64,000 nucleotides of DNA from Pelagibius sp. CAU 1746. GTDB lineage: Bacteria; Pseudomonadota; Alphaproteobacteria; Kiloniellales; Kiloniellaceae. Position numbers and translations under genes: made by a program. The DNA is taken from positions 3,038,001 through 3,102,000 of the forward strand of contig NZ_JBDOQT010000001.1 in assembly GCF_039839785.1 (NCBI RefSeq). The letters are read 5' to 3'. How positions within the stretch are numbered: the first letter of the stretch is position 1; every line of letters begins with the position of its first letter. Of the stretch, positions 17,254 to 28,425 are shown one piece after another. The notes under the pieces are model-generated. The model was not told the origin of the DNA. It saw only the letters and a list, made by a program, of their open reading frames with translations, and did no database searches.

Positions 17254-18765
17254 CTAGTTGCCGCGCCGGGCGGCGAAGCGTACCGCTTCCTCGGCGGCGC
17301 GCAGGATGGCGCGGGCCTTGTTCCAGCACTCCTGATGCTCGGACTCGGGCTTGGAGTCGGCGACGATGCCGGCGCCGGCCTGGATGAACATGGTGCCGTC
17401 CTTGACCACGGCGGTGCGCAGGGCGATGCAGGTGTCCATGGCCCCGCCGGCGCCGAAATAGCCGACGCAGCCGCCGTAGATGCCGCGGCGCTCCGGCTCC
17501 AGTTCCTCGATGATCTCCATGGCCCGCACCTTCGGCGCACCGGAAACCGTGCCCGCGGGGAAGCCGGCGATCAGTGCGTCCATGGCGTCCTTGCCCTCGG
17601 CCAGCTTGCCTTCGACGTTGGAGACGATGTGCATGACGTGGCTGTAGAGCTCGATGACGTTCTTCTCCGTCACCTTGACGCTGCCGACTTCGGCGACGCG
17701 GCCGACGTCGTTGCGGCCCAGGTCGAGCAGCATAAGGTGCTCGGCCAGTTCCTTGGGATCGGCCAGCAAGTCCTCGGCCAGCGCGCGGTCCTCTGCCGGC
17801 GTGGCGCCGCGCGGGCGGGTGCCGGCGATGGGACGGATGGTCACCGTGTCGTCGCGCAGGCGCACCAGGATCTCAGGGCTGGAGCCGACGATGGCGTGGG
17901 TGCCGAAGTCGATGAAGAAGAGGAAGGGCGAAGGGTTGAGCCGGCGCAGCGCGCGGTAGAGCGCGAAGGGCGGCAGCTTGAAGGGCAGGGAGAGGCGCTG
18001 CGAAAGCACCACCTGAAAGATGTCGCCTGCCAGGATGTAATCCTTGGCCTTGGAGACCATGGCCTGGTAGTCCGCCTGCGTCATGTTGGCGCTGGCCCCC
18101 GGCAGCTCTTCCAAATCGGCGATGACGTCGCGGCGCTGCGGCAGGGGCCGTTCGAAGTCCTGGGCCACGTCGGCCAGGCGCTCGCAGGCCTGAGCGTAAG
18201 CGGCGCGCGCCGAGACGTCGTCGCGCGGCCAGACCGGCGTAAAGACCGTCACCAGATCCTCGACCCGGTCGAAGACCGCGACCACCGTCGGCCGGATGAA
18301 GAGGCCGTCGGGCACCTCGATGGCGGTCGGGTTCTCCTCCGGCAGATCTTCCATCAGCCGCACCGTGTCGTAGCCCATGTAGCCCAGCAGGCAGGAGGCC
18401 ATGGGCGGCAGACCCTCAGGCAACTCGAAGCGGCACTCCTCGATCAGCGCGCGCAGGCTGTCCAGTACGGGCATGTCCAAGGGCTCGAAGCTGTTTGCCT
18501 CGAAGCGGGCCTTGCGGTTGATCTCCGCCTCGCTGCCATGGCAACGCCAGATGATATCGGGGCGCATTCCCAGGAAGGAATAGCGCCCGATAATGGAGCC
18601 GCCCTCGACCGATTCGAAGAGAAAGGCGTTGGGCTTGCCCTCGGCGAGCTTCAGAAAGGCGGAGACGGGCGTCTCCAGGTCGGCGATCAGCGCCGTGTAC
18701 ACGACCTGCGCGCGCCCGGCATCATAGGCCGCCTCAAAGGCGGTAAAGTCTGGTTCCGTCAGCAT
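17254..18765 (-). CDS. trpE: anthranilate synthase component I TrpE
   Basis: Makes anthranilate from chorismate using ammonia from TrpG. The 503-residue protein has the N-terminal regulatory domain (about 20-160) and the chorismate-binding domain with QVVLSQRLSLPF, PIAGTRPRG, LMLLDLGRNDVGRV, GTVSGAPKVRAMEII and GGCVGYFGAGG. The FLFESVEGG segment corresponds to the tryptophan feedback site of the family. It starts five bases after the ppiD stop, so the two probably share a transcript. Confidence 0.97.
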   Translation of the reverse strand: MLTEPDFTAFEAAYDAGRAQVVYTALIADLETPVSAFLKLAEGKPNAFLFESVEGGSIIGRYSFLGMRPDIIWRCHGSEAEINRKARFEANSFEPLDMPVLDSLRALIEECRFELPEGLPPMASCLLGYMGYDTVRLMEDLPEENPTAIEVPDGLFIRPTVVAVFDRVEDLVTVFTPVWPRDDVSARAAYAQACERLADVAQDFERPLPQRRDVIADLEELPGASANMTQADYQAMVSKAKDYILAGDIFQVVLSQRLSLPFKLPPFALYRALRRLNPSPFLFFIDFGTHAIVGSSPEILVRLRDDTVTIRPIAGTRPRGATPAEDRALAEDLLADPKELAEHLMLLDLGRNDVGRVAEVGSVKVTEKNVIELYSHVMHIVSNVEGKLAEGKDAMDALIAGFPAGTVSGAPKVRAMEIIEELEPERRGIYGGCVGYFGAGGAMDTCIALRTAVVKDGTMFIQAGAGIVADSKPESEHQECWNKARAILRAAEEAVRFAARRGN

Positions 18766-18770
18766 GGAAG

Positions 18771-20651
18771 CTAGAATCCCGCGACGACCGCATCGACGAG
18801 GCGCTGGTTCACCGTGACGTCGAAGTCTTGCTGCAGGGCGACCAGGAACTGCTGGAAAATATCGTCCTGCAGGGACGCCGTGAGCTGCTCTTCCAACTGC
18901 GCCAGCCGGGCGTCGCGGCCTTCTTCGGCCGGCGGCAGAACTTCCTTCAGCTTCACGACGATCTGGCTGCCGGGAACACTGAAGGTCGCGGCCTCGCCCT
19001 CAGCGAGTTCGAAGAGCTGCTGGGCGATCAGCGGGTGAGGGATGCGCTGCGCGTCGCTCTCGTTGCGCGTCACCGCCTGCGTCTCCAGTACCTCCAGCCC
19101 CTCGGCCTCCGCTACGGCCGCGAGATCCTCGCCCGACTTCAGGCGATCGGCGATGGCCTCGCCTTTCTCCCGCGCCAGGCGTTCACGCTCGAGCGCCTGC
19201 CACAGTTCGACCACCTCCTCACGGACCTCTTCCAGTGGCTTCTTCTCCGCCGGGGTGACGCCGTCGACCCGCACCATGAAGAAGTCGCCGGCGCTGGACT
19301 CCTTGAGGGTGCTGGATTCGCCGGCTTGGAGGGGATTAAGCGTGGAGAGGAAACCGGCCAGCGGCGGCAGGTCCTGCACCATTTCCCCTTCAGGATTGCG
19401 GCCCTGACTGTCGATCGCCGGAATTTCGCGCACCTCGAGATTCAAGAAGCCGGCGGCCTGTTCCATGCTGGAGCCGTTGGCCAGTTCCTCGTCGAACTGA
19501 TTGGCGATGCCGATCAGCACCTCGACGGCCTCGGCGGTCGCGACTTCCTTGCGCAGTTCGTCGCGGTGTTCCTCGAAGTCGGCTTCCTTGGCCGGTTCAA
19601 TCGCCGAGACGCTCAGCACGTGCCAACCGAGGGCGCTTTGGACCGGCGCGGTGACCTGCCCCATATCCAGGGCGAAAACGGCTGAACTCAGTTCGTCCGG
19701 CAGATTGTCCTGGGTCACCTGGCCCAGGTCGACCGGCGCGCGCCCGGTGACGTCTTCCACCACGGCGGCGAAGTCGCCGCCTTCCGCCAACTTGTCGGCG
19801 AGGGCCTGGGCCGCGGCCTCGTCAGGCAGCACCGCCTGGCTCACGCTCCGCCGCTCGGGCTGGAAAAACTCCGCCTTGCGCGTCTCGAAGGTTTCGATCA
19901 GCCGGTCTTCGGGCACGGCGACCTTCGATGCCGCCTCGGCCAGGTTCAGGAAGACCAGAGAGACGCTCTTGTAGGACGGTTTCATGAAGCGTCCCGACGC
20001 CTCGTCGTAAACCGTCTGCAGCGCCGCGTCGTCGGGTGCCTCCAGGTCGTCGAAGCCCGCCTGGGGGATCTCCACGTAGTCGGCGACCCGGCGCTCCTCA
20101 CGGTAGGCGAAGACCTGTTCGGCCAGGCTCACCGGAGCCGCGGCGCCCTCGATGACGGCTCCGACGATCTGCCGGCGCTTGGTGTCGTCGCTGACCTGCG
20201 CCATATAGCCCTGCTCGCTCATGCCGATCTGGCGCAGGAAGGTGGCGAAACGGTTACGGTCGAAGTTGCCGGCGCCGTCCTGGAAGGCCGGGTTCTCGAT
20301 GACCTGCTCTTTCATCTGCTGCTCGGTGACCAACAGGCCCATGCGCCGGGCCTTCTCGTCCAGCACGGCCCGGCTGATCATCTGGCTCAGCACCTGCTGC
20401 GGGATCCCGAAGGCGCGCACCTGGTCCCCGGTGAGCTGCGTGCCCAGCCGGCGGTTCAGGTTCGCCACCTCGCTCGACAGCTCGTTGGAGAAGTCGCGCT
20501 GTTCGATAACCGTGCCGCCGATTTCGGCCACCACCTGGGCCTGGCCGCCGCCGCGGAAGATGTCGCCAATGCCCCAAACGGCGAAGCTCAGGATCAGCAG
20601 GCTGAACAGGATGACCGTGACGATCTTGATGAGCAGGTTACGGGCTTTCAT
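18771..20651 (-). CDS. ppiD: SurA N-terminal/PpiD-type peptidylprolyl isomerase
   Basis: Inner-membrane-anchored periplasmic folding factor. The 626-residue protein has one N-terminal transmembrane anchor (about 7-29), a SurA-N-like chaperone domain (about 35-170), a parvulin-like region around residues 265-360 (VSQAVLPDEAAAQALADKL ... LGWHVLSV), and a long helical C-terminus. The architecture is that of PpiD. In alphaproteobacteria this gene commonly precedes trpE, as here. Isomerase activity is often weak or absent in PpiD homologues. Confidence 0.92.
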   Translation of the reverse strand: MKARNLLIKIVTVILFSLLILSFAVWGIGDIFRGGGQAQVVAEIGGTVIEQRDFSNELSSEVANLNRRLGTQLTGDQVRAFGIPQQVLSQMISRAVLDEKARRMGLLVTEQQMKEQVIENPAFQDGAGNFDRNRFATFLRQIGMSEQGYMAQVSDDTKRRQIVGAVIEGAAAPVSLAEQVFAYREERRVADYVEIPQAGFDDLEAPDDAALQTVYDEASGRFMKPSYKSVSLVFLNLAEAASKVAVPEDRLIETFETRKAEFFQPERRSVSQAVLPDEAAAQALADKLAEGGDFAAVVEDVTGRAPVDLGQVTQDNLPDELSSAVFALDMGQVTAPVQSALGWHVLSVSAIEPAKEADFEEHRDELRKEVATAEAVEVLIGIANQFDEELANGSSMEQAAGFLNLEVREIPAIDSQGRNPEGEMVQDLPPLAGFLSTLNPLQAGESSTLKESSAGDFFMVRVDGVTPAEKKPLEEVREEVVELWQALERERLAREKGEAIADRLKSGEDLAAVAEAEGLEVLETQAVTRNESDAQRIPHPLIAQQLFELAEGEAATFSVPGSQIVVKLKEVLPPAEEGRDARLAQLEEQLTASLQDDIFQQFLVALQQDFDVTVNQRLVDAVVAGF

Positions 20652-20812
20652 GGCAATACAACGACTTCACTGCGGTTCGTGGGACGGCCAGCCTGCGGGC
20701 CGCGTCCGGGCCGGAGGCCTCGGGGCGGTGACCAGCGTAGCGGGCGCGGCAGTGTAGAAAGGCGTCCTGGCCCCGGCAATACGCAATTCCGCCTCATTTT
20801 TGCGGCAGCGCC

Positions 20813-20828
20813 GGGCATGGCCATGCCC
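20813..20828. promoter_or_regulatory. perfect 16-base palindrome between ppiD and tpiA
   Basis: GGGCATGG followed by CCATGCCC, a perfect dyad in the 248-base gap between the divergent ppiD and tpiA. It lies where a -35 element would fall for the TAGTTA (20841-20846) that could be the tpiA -10. It may be an operator; no known regulator is recognised from it. Confidence 0.35.
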
Positions 20829-20899
20829 AAAACCCTGTGCTAGTTAGGCGCGGCCTGATGACACCCAAATCCTGACAGGAGGCACTCGGGGGAGCTGCG

Positions 20900-21643
20900 A
20901 TGAGAGCATTGATTGCCGGCAACTGGAAAATGAACGGCCTGACCGAGGACGCCAAGGCCCTCGCTGCTGGCTTGAAGGCGCTGGATGGGCAAGGGGAGTC
21001 GAGCGCCGAACTGCTGGTCTGTCCGCCGTTTCCCTATCTGGGGCTGGTGGCGCAGCAACTGGCCGGCAGCCGCATCGCGCTGGGCGGCCAGGACTGCCAC
21101 GGCGCCGCCGCCGGCGCTCATACCGGCGATACCGCTGCCCCCATGCTGCGCGACATCGGCTGCAGCTACGTGATCCTGGGCCATTCCGAGCGCCGGGCGG
21201 ACCACGGCGAAACCGATGTCCAGGTGCGCGGCAAGGCCGAGTCCGCTCTGGCCGCCGGGCTGGTGCCCATCGTCTGCGTCGGCGAGACCGAGCAGGAGCG
21301 CAATGCCGGCCAGGCCCTCAACGTCATTGCCCGCCAGGTGAAGGGCTCGGTGCCCGCCGGCATGGAGGCCGAGCGCCTGGTGGTGGCCTACGAGCCCGTC
21401 TGGGCCATCGGCACCGGCCGTACGGCGACCCCGGCCGACGTGGTGGAGGTCCACACCGAGATCCGGCGCCTGCTGGTCGGGCTGGTCGGTGAGGGGGCCC
21501 AGAGCGTGCGGATCCTCTACGGCGGCTCGGTAAAGCCCGACAACGCCGCCGAGCTGCTGTCCCAGGCCAACGTGGACGGCGCCCTGGTCGGCGGCGCCAG
21601 CCTGAAGGCCGAGGATTTCTGGGCCATCGCCCGCAGCGCCTGA
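20900..21643 (+). CDS. tpiA: triosephosphate isomerase
   Basis: Interconverts DHAP and glyceraldehyde 3-phosphate. The 247-residue TIM barrel has the N-terminal AGNWKMNGL (catalytic Lys), [10 protein letters not shown] (His), the catalytic glutamate in [12 protein letters not shown] and the phosphate-binding [16 protein letters not shown] precedes the ATG. Confidence 0.98.
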   Translation: MRALIAGNWKMNGLTEDAKALAAGLKALDGQGESSAELLVCPPFPYLGLVAQQLAGSRIALGGQDCHGAAAGAHTGDTAAPMLRDIGCSYVILGHSERRADHGETDVQVRGKAESALAAGLVPIVCVGETEQERNAGQALNVIARQVKGSVPAGMEAERLVVAYEPVWAIGTGRTATPADVVEVHTEIRRLLVGLVGEGAQSVRILYGGSVKPDNAAELLSQANVDGALVGGASLKAEDFWAIARSA

Positions 21644-21842
21644 GCCGGGGCAGGGTGGCCGCATCGCGGCCTGCCGGCAGCCGGAAAGGCCCATTTTCTG
21701 ACTGTTTTCTCTGGTCTTTCCGGGCCGGAACCATTACATAGCCGGGCGAAGCCAGCCCCCCTCATCGGCGCTGGGGACCCGATCCGGCGCCCGCGCGAGA
21801 GGCGCGGCGGGCCCGCAGGCAAGCCAGCAGGTAAAAGTCATC

Positions 21843-22196
21843 ATGGTAGAAGTACTTCTGGTTGTTCACATTCTTCTGGCGCTGGCGCTGATCGGCGTGG
21901 TGCTGCTGCAGCGGAGCGAGGGCGGCGGCCTGGGCATCGGCGGCGGTGGCGGCGGTGGCGGCGGCATGGGCGGCTTCCTGACCGGCCGCGGCACGGCCAA
22001 CCTGCTGACCCGGACCACGGCGATCCTGGCGGCCGGCTTCATGGCGACCAGCGTTCTGCTGACCATCCTGGCGGGCGCCGACAAACCGACGTCGATCCTC
22101 GACACCCTGCCGGGCCAGACGGGCCCCTCGGGGACCGCCGCACCGGCAGTCCCGGCGCCGGCCGGGCCGAGCGAACCCACCGTTCCGACCCAATAA
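21843..22196 (+). CDS. secG: preprotein translocase subunit SecG
   Basis: Small subunit of the SecYEG channel. The 117-residue protein has two transmembrane segments (about 3-22 and 56-78) around a glycine-rich cytoplasmic loop with nine consecutive glycines and the conserved GFLTGRGTANLLTR. The C-terminal 35 residues form a Pro/Ala-rich tail, longer than in E. coli but common in alphaproteobacteria. It lies between tpiA and pyrG as usual. Confidence 0.95.
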   Translation: MVEVLLVVHILLALALIGVVLLQRSEGGGLGIGGGGGGGGGMGGFLTGRGTANLLTRTTAILAAGFMATSVLLTILAGADKPTSILDTLPGQTGPSGTAAPAVPAPAGPSEPTVPTQ

Positions 22197-22288
22197 CCGG
22201 CAACGCCGCGGACGAATCGGCGCGCCCGGCGCGCTTGGATTCGCACGCGCCATTGGTCCCGCGAGGGGTTCCGACACCCCACCGACTG

Positions 22289-22309
22289 GGCCACGCTGAC
22301 GGCGTGGCC
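22289..22309. terminator. hairpin between secG and pyrG
   Basis: An 8-base perfect stem, GGCCACGC (22289-22296) with GCGTGGCC (22302-22309), and a 5-base loop. No T run follows, so it is a weak terminator or an RNA-stability element. The rest of the 235-base gap shows no gene; I looked for a tRNA here and saw none. Confidence 0.4.
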
Positions 22310-22422
22310 TGCCAAGAGCGATGAACTTCGCCAGGATTCCGGCGGGGTTTTCAATTCCGGACCTGCGCCATCGCAGAGTCATCCTAGGAAGGCTTGCTTA
22401 CTCCCTCATGATTGTTCAATAG

Positions 22423-24057
<1,635 letters not shown>

Positions 24058-24094
24058 AGGCTCCGGTTTGGCGAACTGCGACCAAAGGAGCGCC

Positions 24095-25072
24095 ATGCGC
24101 TTTCTCTCACGCCTAGTGGCGCTGTCCAGCCTCCTCCTTGCCGCGGCGGGCGGCGGCGGGGCGGCGGCCCAGATCGCCAGCGAGACGGTCGAGTTCCCGT
24201 CGGGCAGCGAGGACGTGACCCTGCGGGGGTCGCTGCAGGGGGCGGAGATCGCCATCTACGAGGTCGCCGCCGTCGAAGGAAAGAAGCTGGGCGTCGGCCT
24301 GGAGACCAGCAACCCCGCCAACTATTTCAACATCTCGGCGCCGGGCGCCAAGGAAGCCGCCTTCATAGGCTCGACCCAGGGCAACTACGGCGAGGTTGTG
24401 CTCTCCCAGCCGGGTGCCTACCGGATCACGGTCTACCTGATGCGCAACGCCGCGCGCCGAGGCGAGATCGCCGACTACAAGCTGTCGGTCAGCCTGCTGC
24501 CCGCCAGCGATTTCGCCGACGGGCTCTCCGGCGGACCGGACTACTGGGAAGTGCATGGCGTCGGCAGCGCGCTGCGCCTCAGGGCCGGACCGTCGCGGGA
24601 GCACGGCGTGATCGGCGCGCTCGGCAACGGCGAGGTGGTGCGCAACCTCGGCTGCCGGATGAGCGGCGACGCGCGCTGGTGCCGGGTCGAGACGCTGCGC
24701 GAGGGGCAACAGGGCTGGGCGGCCGGCGGTTTCCTGCGAGAGGGGACGCCGCCGCGCGAGCCCGACCGCCGGAACCTGGCGGGCAACGGCCAGCGCTTCG
24801 ACGCAACCGGCGTGCTGCCCTGCGCACCGCTTGCGGGCCAGCCGACCGCCTCCTGCGACTTCGGCGTGATCCGCGAGCGCAAGCCAGGCTACGCCGGCCT
24901 CTGGATCAGGATCGGGGAGGGGGCCGAGCGCTATTTCCTCTTCGAGGAGGGCAAGCCGGTCTACACCAACGGCGCCGGCGAGATTTCCGTCGAGCGCCTC
25001 GGCGATCTACAGCTCCTGCGTCTTGGCGAGGAGCGCTACGAGGTCCCCGACGCGGTCATCTACGGCGGCTAG
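24095..25072 (+). CDS. secreted SH3-like domain protein of unknown function
   Basis: A 325-residue protein with a signal peptide (MRFLSRLVALSSLLLAAAGG, cleavage probably before QIASETV) and no lipobox. Residues about 30-140 form a beta-rich domain reminiscent of bacterial pre-peptidase C-terminal or inhibitor-like domains (VTLRGSLQGAEIAIYEV). Residues about 155-215 form an SH3-like module: LRLRAGPSREHGVIGALGNG. The last 100 residues contain a Cys pair (LPCAPL, ASCDFGVI). AAGGAG fits the ATG at 24095; a TTG nine codons earlier is less likely. Its TAG stop is part of the CTAG at the left edge of the palindromic element. Confidence 0.75.
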   Translation: MRFLSRLVALSSLLLAAAGGGGAAAQIASETVEFPSGSEDVTLRGSLQGAEIAIYEVAAVEGKKLGVGLETSNPANYFNISAPGAKEAAFIGSTQGNYGEVVLSQPGAYRITVYLMRNAARRGEIADYKLSVSLLPASDFADGLSGGPDYWEVHGVGSALRLRAGPSREHGVIGALGNGEVVRNLGCRMSGDARWCRVETLREGQQGWAAGGFLREGTPPREPDRRNLAGNGQRFDATGVLPCAPLAGQPTASCDFGVIRERKPGYAGLWIRIGEGAERYFLFEEGKPVYTNGAGEISVERLGDLQLLRLGEERYEVPDAVIYGG

Positions 25073-25209
25073 AGCAGCTCAGGGTCGGCTGGAATCGCCG
25101 AAGGCGATCCACCGGCCCTGTGAATCTGCTCTTTACCTTTGAGATAGATCGGATTCACACGTTTAGGCGGAACCACAATGTGATTCCGCCTAAACGTGAT
25201 CCGATCTAG
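25069..25209. mobile_element. MITE-like palindromic element bounded by CTAG
   Basis: The whole space between two convergent genes is filled by two adjacent long imperfect palindromes: 25072-25131 (GAGCAG...CTGCTC, apex ATCGCC-GAA-GGCGAT) and 25146-25207 (arms with CACGTTTAGGCGGAA and TTCCGCCTAAACGTG). It is flanked by CTAG at 25069-25072 and 25206-25209, as a 4-base target duplication would look, and the ends agree at 10 of 13 positions as inverted repeats. The two CTAGs form the TAG stop codons of the SH3 gene and of kdsA. No coding capacity. Confidence 0.55.
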
Positions 25210-26066
25210 TAAGCGTTGTAGCCGTGCACGGCGGTGTGCAGGGCCTTCAGCTTTCCGAGCAACTCGGCGGCGCCTGACAGCGGCAGACAGCTCGGCCCGT
25301 CGCAGAGGGCCTTGTCCGGGTCCGGGTGGAACTCCAGGAACATGCCGTCGACGCCCGCCGCCACGGAGGCGGCGGCGAGGACCGCGACGCCTTCGCGCCG
25401 GCCGCCGCTGGCCACCCCGTCGGCGTCCTTCCGGGCGCCGGGCAACTGCACCGCGTGGGTCGCGTCCATGGTGACCGGCACGCCCAGCCTCTGCATCTCC
25501 GGGATCGCCAGCATGTCGACCACCAGGTTGTTGTAGCCGAAGGAAGAGCCGCGCTCGCAGAGGATGGTCATGTCCTTGGCGGCGGCCTCCTCGATCTTGC
25601 GCAGCAGGGAATGGCAGTCCCAGGGCGCCAGGAACTGGGCCTTCTTCACGTGCAACAGCCCCTCGTTCTTCAGGGTCGCACGGGCGGCGGCCACCACCAG
25701 ATCGGTCTGGCGGCACAGGAAGGCGGGGATCTGCACCAGGTCGGCCACTTCGGCCACCGGCTCGGCCTGCTCGACCTCGTGCAGGTCGGTGCAGATCGGC
25801 ACCTGGAAGGTCTCCTTCACCTCCGCCAGGACCTTCAGGCCCTCCGCCATACCGGGGCCGCGGTAGCTCTTGAAGGAGGAGCGGTTGGCCTTGTCGAAGC
25901 TGGCCTTGAAGACGAAGGGCAGATCCAGGGCCGCCGTCACCTCCTTCAGGTGGCGGGCGGTCTCCAGCGCCAGGTCCCGGTCCTCCAGCACGTTGAGCCC
26001 CAGTATGCAGAAGAGCTTCTGGCCGCTGCCGATCGACAGGTTCCATTTGCGGAGGGTGAGTTGCAT
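25206..26066 (-). CDS. kdsA: 3-deoxy-D-manno-octulosonate 8-phosphate synthase KdsA
   Basis: Condenses PEP and arabinose 5-phosphate, first committed step of KDO, the inner-core sugar attached to the lipid A made by the lpx genes. The 286-residue TIM barrel has ILGLNVLEDRD with Asn at residue 25, where metal-dependent enzymes carry Cys, so it should be the metal-independent type. FKASFDKANRSS, PICTDLHE, MDATHAVQLPG and FLEFHPDPDKALCDGP are further family motifs. Its stop lies in the right CTAG of the neighbouring element. Confidence 0.97.
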   Translation of the reverse strand: MQLTLRKWNLSIGSGQKLFCILGLNVLEDRDLALETARHLKEVTAALDLPFVFKASFDKANRSSFKSYRGPGMAEGLKVLAEVKETFQVPICTDLHEVEQAEPVAEVADLVQIPAFLCRQTDLVVAAARATLKNEGLLHVKKAQFLAPWDCHSLLRKIEEAAAKDMTILCERGSSFGYNNLVVDMLAIPEMQRLGVPVTMDATHAVQLPGARKDADGVASGGRREGVAVLAAASVAAGVDGMFLEFHPDPDKALCDGPSCLPLSGAAELLGKLKALHTAVHGYNAY

Positions 26067-26246
26067 GAAGGAGATCCTCTGGCGAGACGGGAAAGGAGCG
26101 GCCTTGGCCGCCGCAGCTTCTTAACCCCAGCCCCTGGAGGCCGCAAGAGGGGAAGAGGGCAAGGGAAGGCGGCTGATCGGAGGCGAGAAAATGGCGGCCG
26201 GAAGCGAATGTTCAGCAGCTTCTTGTGAGGCAAGGCCGCTCGCCGG

Positions 26247-27636
<1,390 letters not shown>

Positions 27637-27652
27637 CGCCCTTTAACCTGCG

Positions 27653-27733
27653 GTCATGCTCGGGCTTGTCCCGAGCATCCAGGGCAACCGGCCCTTCATT
27701 GGCCCTGGACCCTCGGCACAAGGCCGAGGGTGA
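27653..27733. repeat. REP-like palindrome pair (head-to-head)
   Basis: Two perfect hairpins in opposite orientation: ATGCTCGGG/CCCGAGCAT (27656-27664, 27670-27678) and CCCTCGGC/GCCGAGGG (27710-27717, 27723-27730). Read outwards-in, both conform to GTCAyyCTCGGnCTTGT followed by the matching arm and CCAGGG. This is the layout of alphaproteobacterial extragenic REP/BIME elements; a second copy of the family is at 34264-34420. Confidence 0.75.
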
Positions 27734-27878
27734 CGGGAGGAGGGGCTCCTTACCCGCTTGATCCCCGCGCCCAGGTTCAATAGGCGACTCCGGGTTTGAG
27801 TCCAAAACGCGAACCTCAGCGCTTTCGAGTCGTTTTTTGAATCTATTTGGAATCTTTGACTCTTTTTGCCTTGACCGG

Positions 27879-27899
27879 GCGAATCGGGATGTGATTCGC
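27879..27899. promoter_or_regulatory. hairpin just upstream of ftsB
   Basis: Perfect 7-base arms GCGAATC (27879-27885) and GATTCGC (27893-27899) with a 7-base loop, ending 7 bases before the ftsB ATG. It occupies the ribosome-binding region and could be an operator or an RNA structure; no regulator is recognised. Confidence 0.3.
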
Positions 27900-27906
27900 T
27901 CCGGAC

Positions 27907-28248
27907 ATGAGATTGCTCCGCGAAATAAAGTCAAGGGCCCGCCAGGCGGCGCCTCAGGTGCTGGCCGCCTGCATGGTCGCCTACTTCGCCTACCACGCCC
28001 TGCATGGCGACCGGGGCTTCTACGCCTGGATCATGCTGAAGCAGGAAAAAGCCCAGACCGAGGCCGCGGCCGAGCGTATCGCCGCCCAGCGCAGCGAACT
28101 GGAACACCGCGTCGGCCTGCTGCGCCGCGACCATCTGGATCCCGACTTGCTGGAAGAGCGGGCACAGGCGATCTTGAATTACGGCCTGCCGAACGATCAT
28201 ATTATCTTTCTGGACGCGGAGCTGAGGCGATCCGGCGGCAGGCCCTAA
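27907..28248 (+). CDS. ftsB: septum formation initiator FtsB/DivIC family
   Basis: Bitopic division protein that links FtsL and FtsQ. The 113-residue protein has a short basic cytoplasmic start, a transmembrane segment (about 17-36), a coiled coil (about 43-80: QEKAQTEAAAERIAAQRSEL) and the family end with LDPDLLEERAQAILNYGLPN. The position between eno and pdhA is the usual one in alphaproteobacteria. Confidence 0.93.
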   Translation: MRLLREIKSRARQAAPQVLAACMVAYFAYHALHGDRGFYAWIMLKQEKAQTEAAAERIAAQRSELEHRVGLLRRDHLDPDLLEERAQAILNYGLPNDHIIFLDAELRRSGGRP

Positions 28249-28276
28249 ACGGGCCGGCTACCGGAAAACACAGCGT

Positions 28277-28360
28277 TTAACTTATTTTCGGTTTATTGCA
28301 CTTTTTATAATATAACTCAGTAAGTTAACTATGATTGAACTTCTCCCGGCATTAAGTTAA
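28277..28360 (+). promoter_or_regulatory. pdhA promoter region with three TAAGTTAA copies
   Basis: The otherwise GC-rich sequence turns AT-rich. TATAAT at 28306-28311 is a consensus -10. TAAGTTAA occurs three times in 84 bases: inverted at 28277-28284, direct at 28321-28328 (within AGTTAACT) and direct at 28353-28360. One copy is upstream and two are downstream of the -10, as repressor sites often are. A GAGGCGG/CCGCCTC hairpin (28373-28393) follows before the start codon. Confidence 0.5.
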
Positions 28361-28425
28361 AGTGCAGCTTGAGAGGCGGCCTCGGACCGCCTCCTTTCCT
28401 TTGCGCGAAGGCTGGGAGTCCCCTG

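Noticed and set aside
27907-28280. Alternative longer frame overlapping ftsB
   Set aside because: Arg/Pro-rich product without a match; ftsB in the other frame has the transmembrane and coiled-coil pattern expected of its family.
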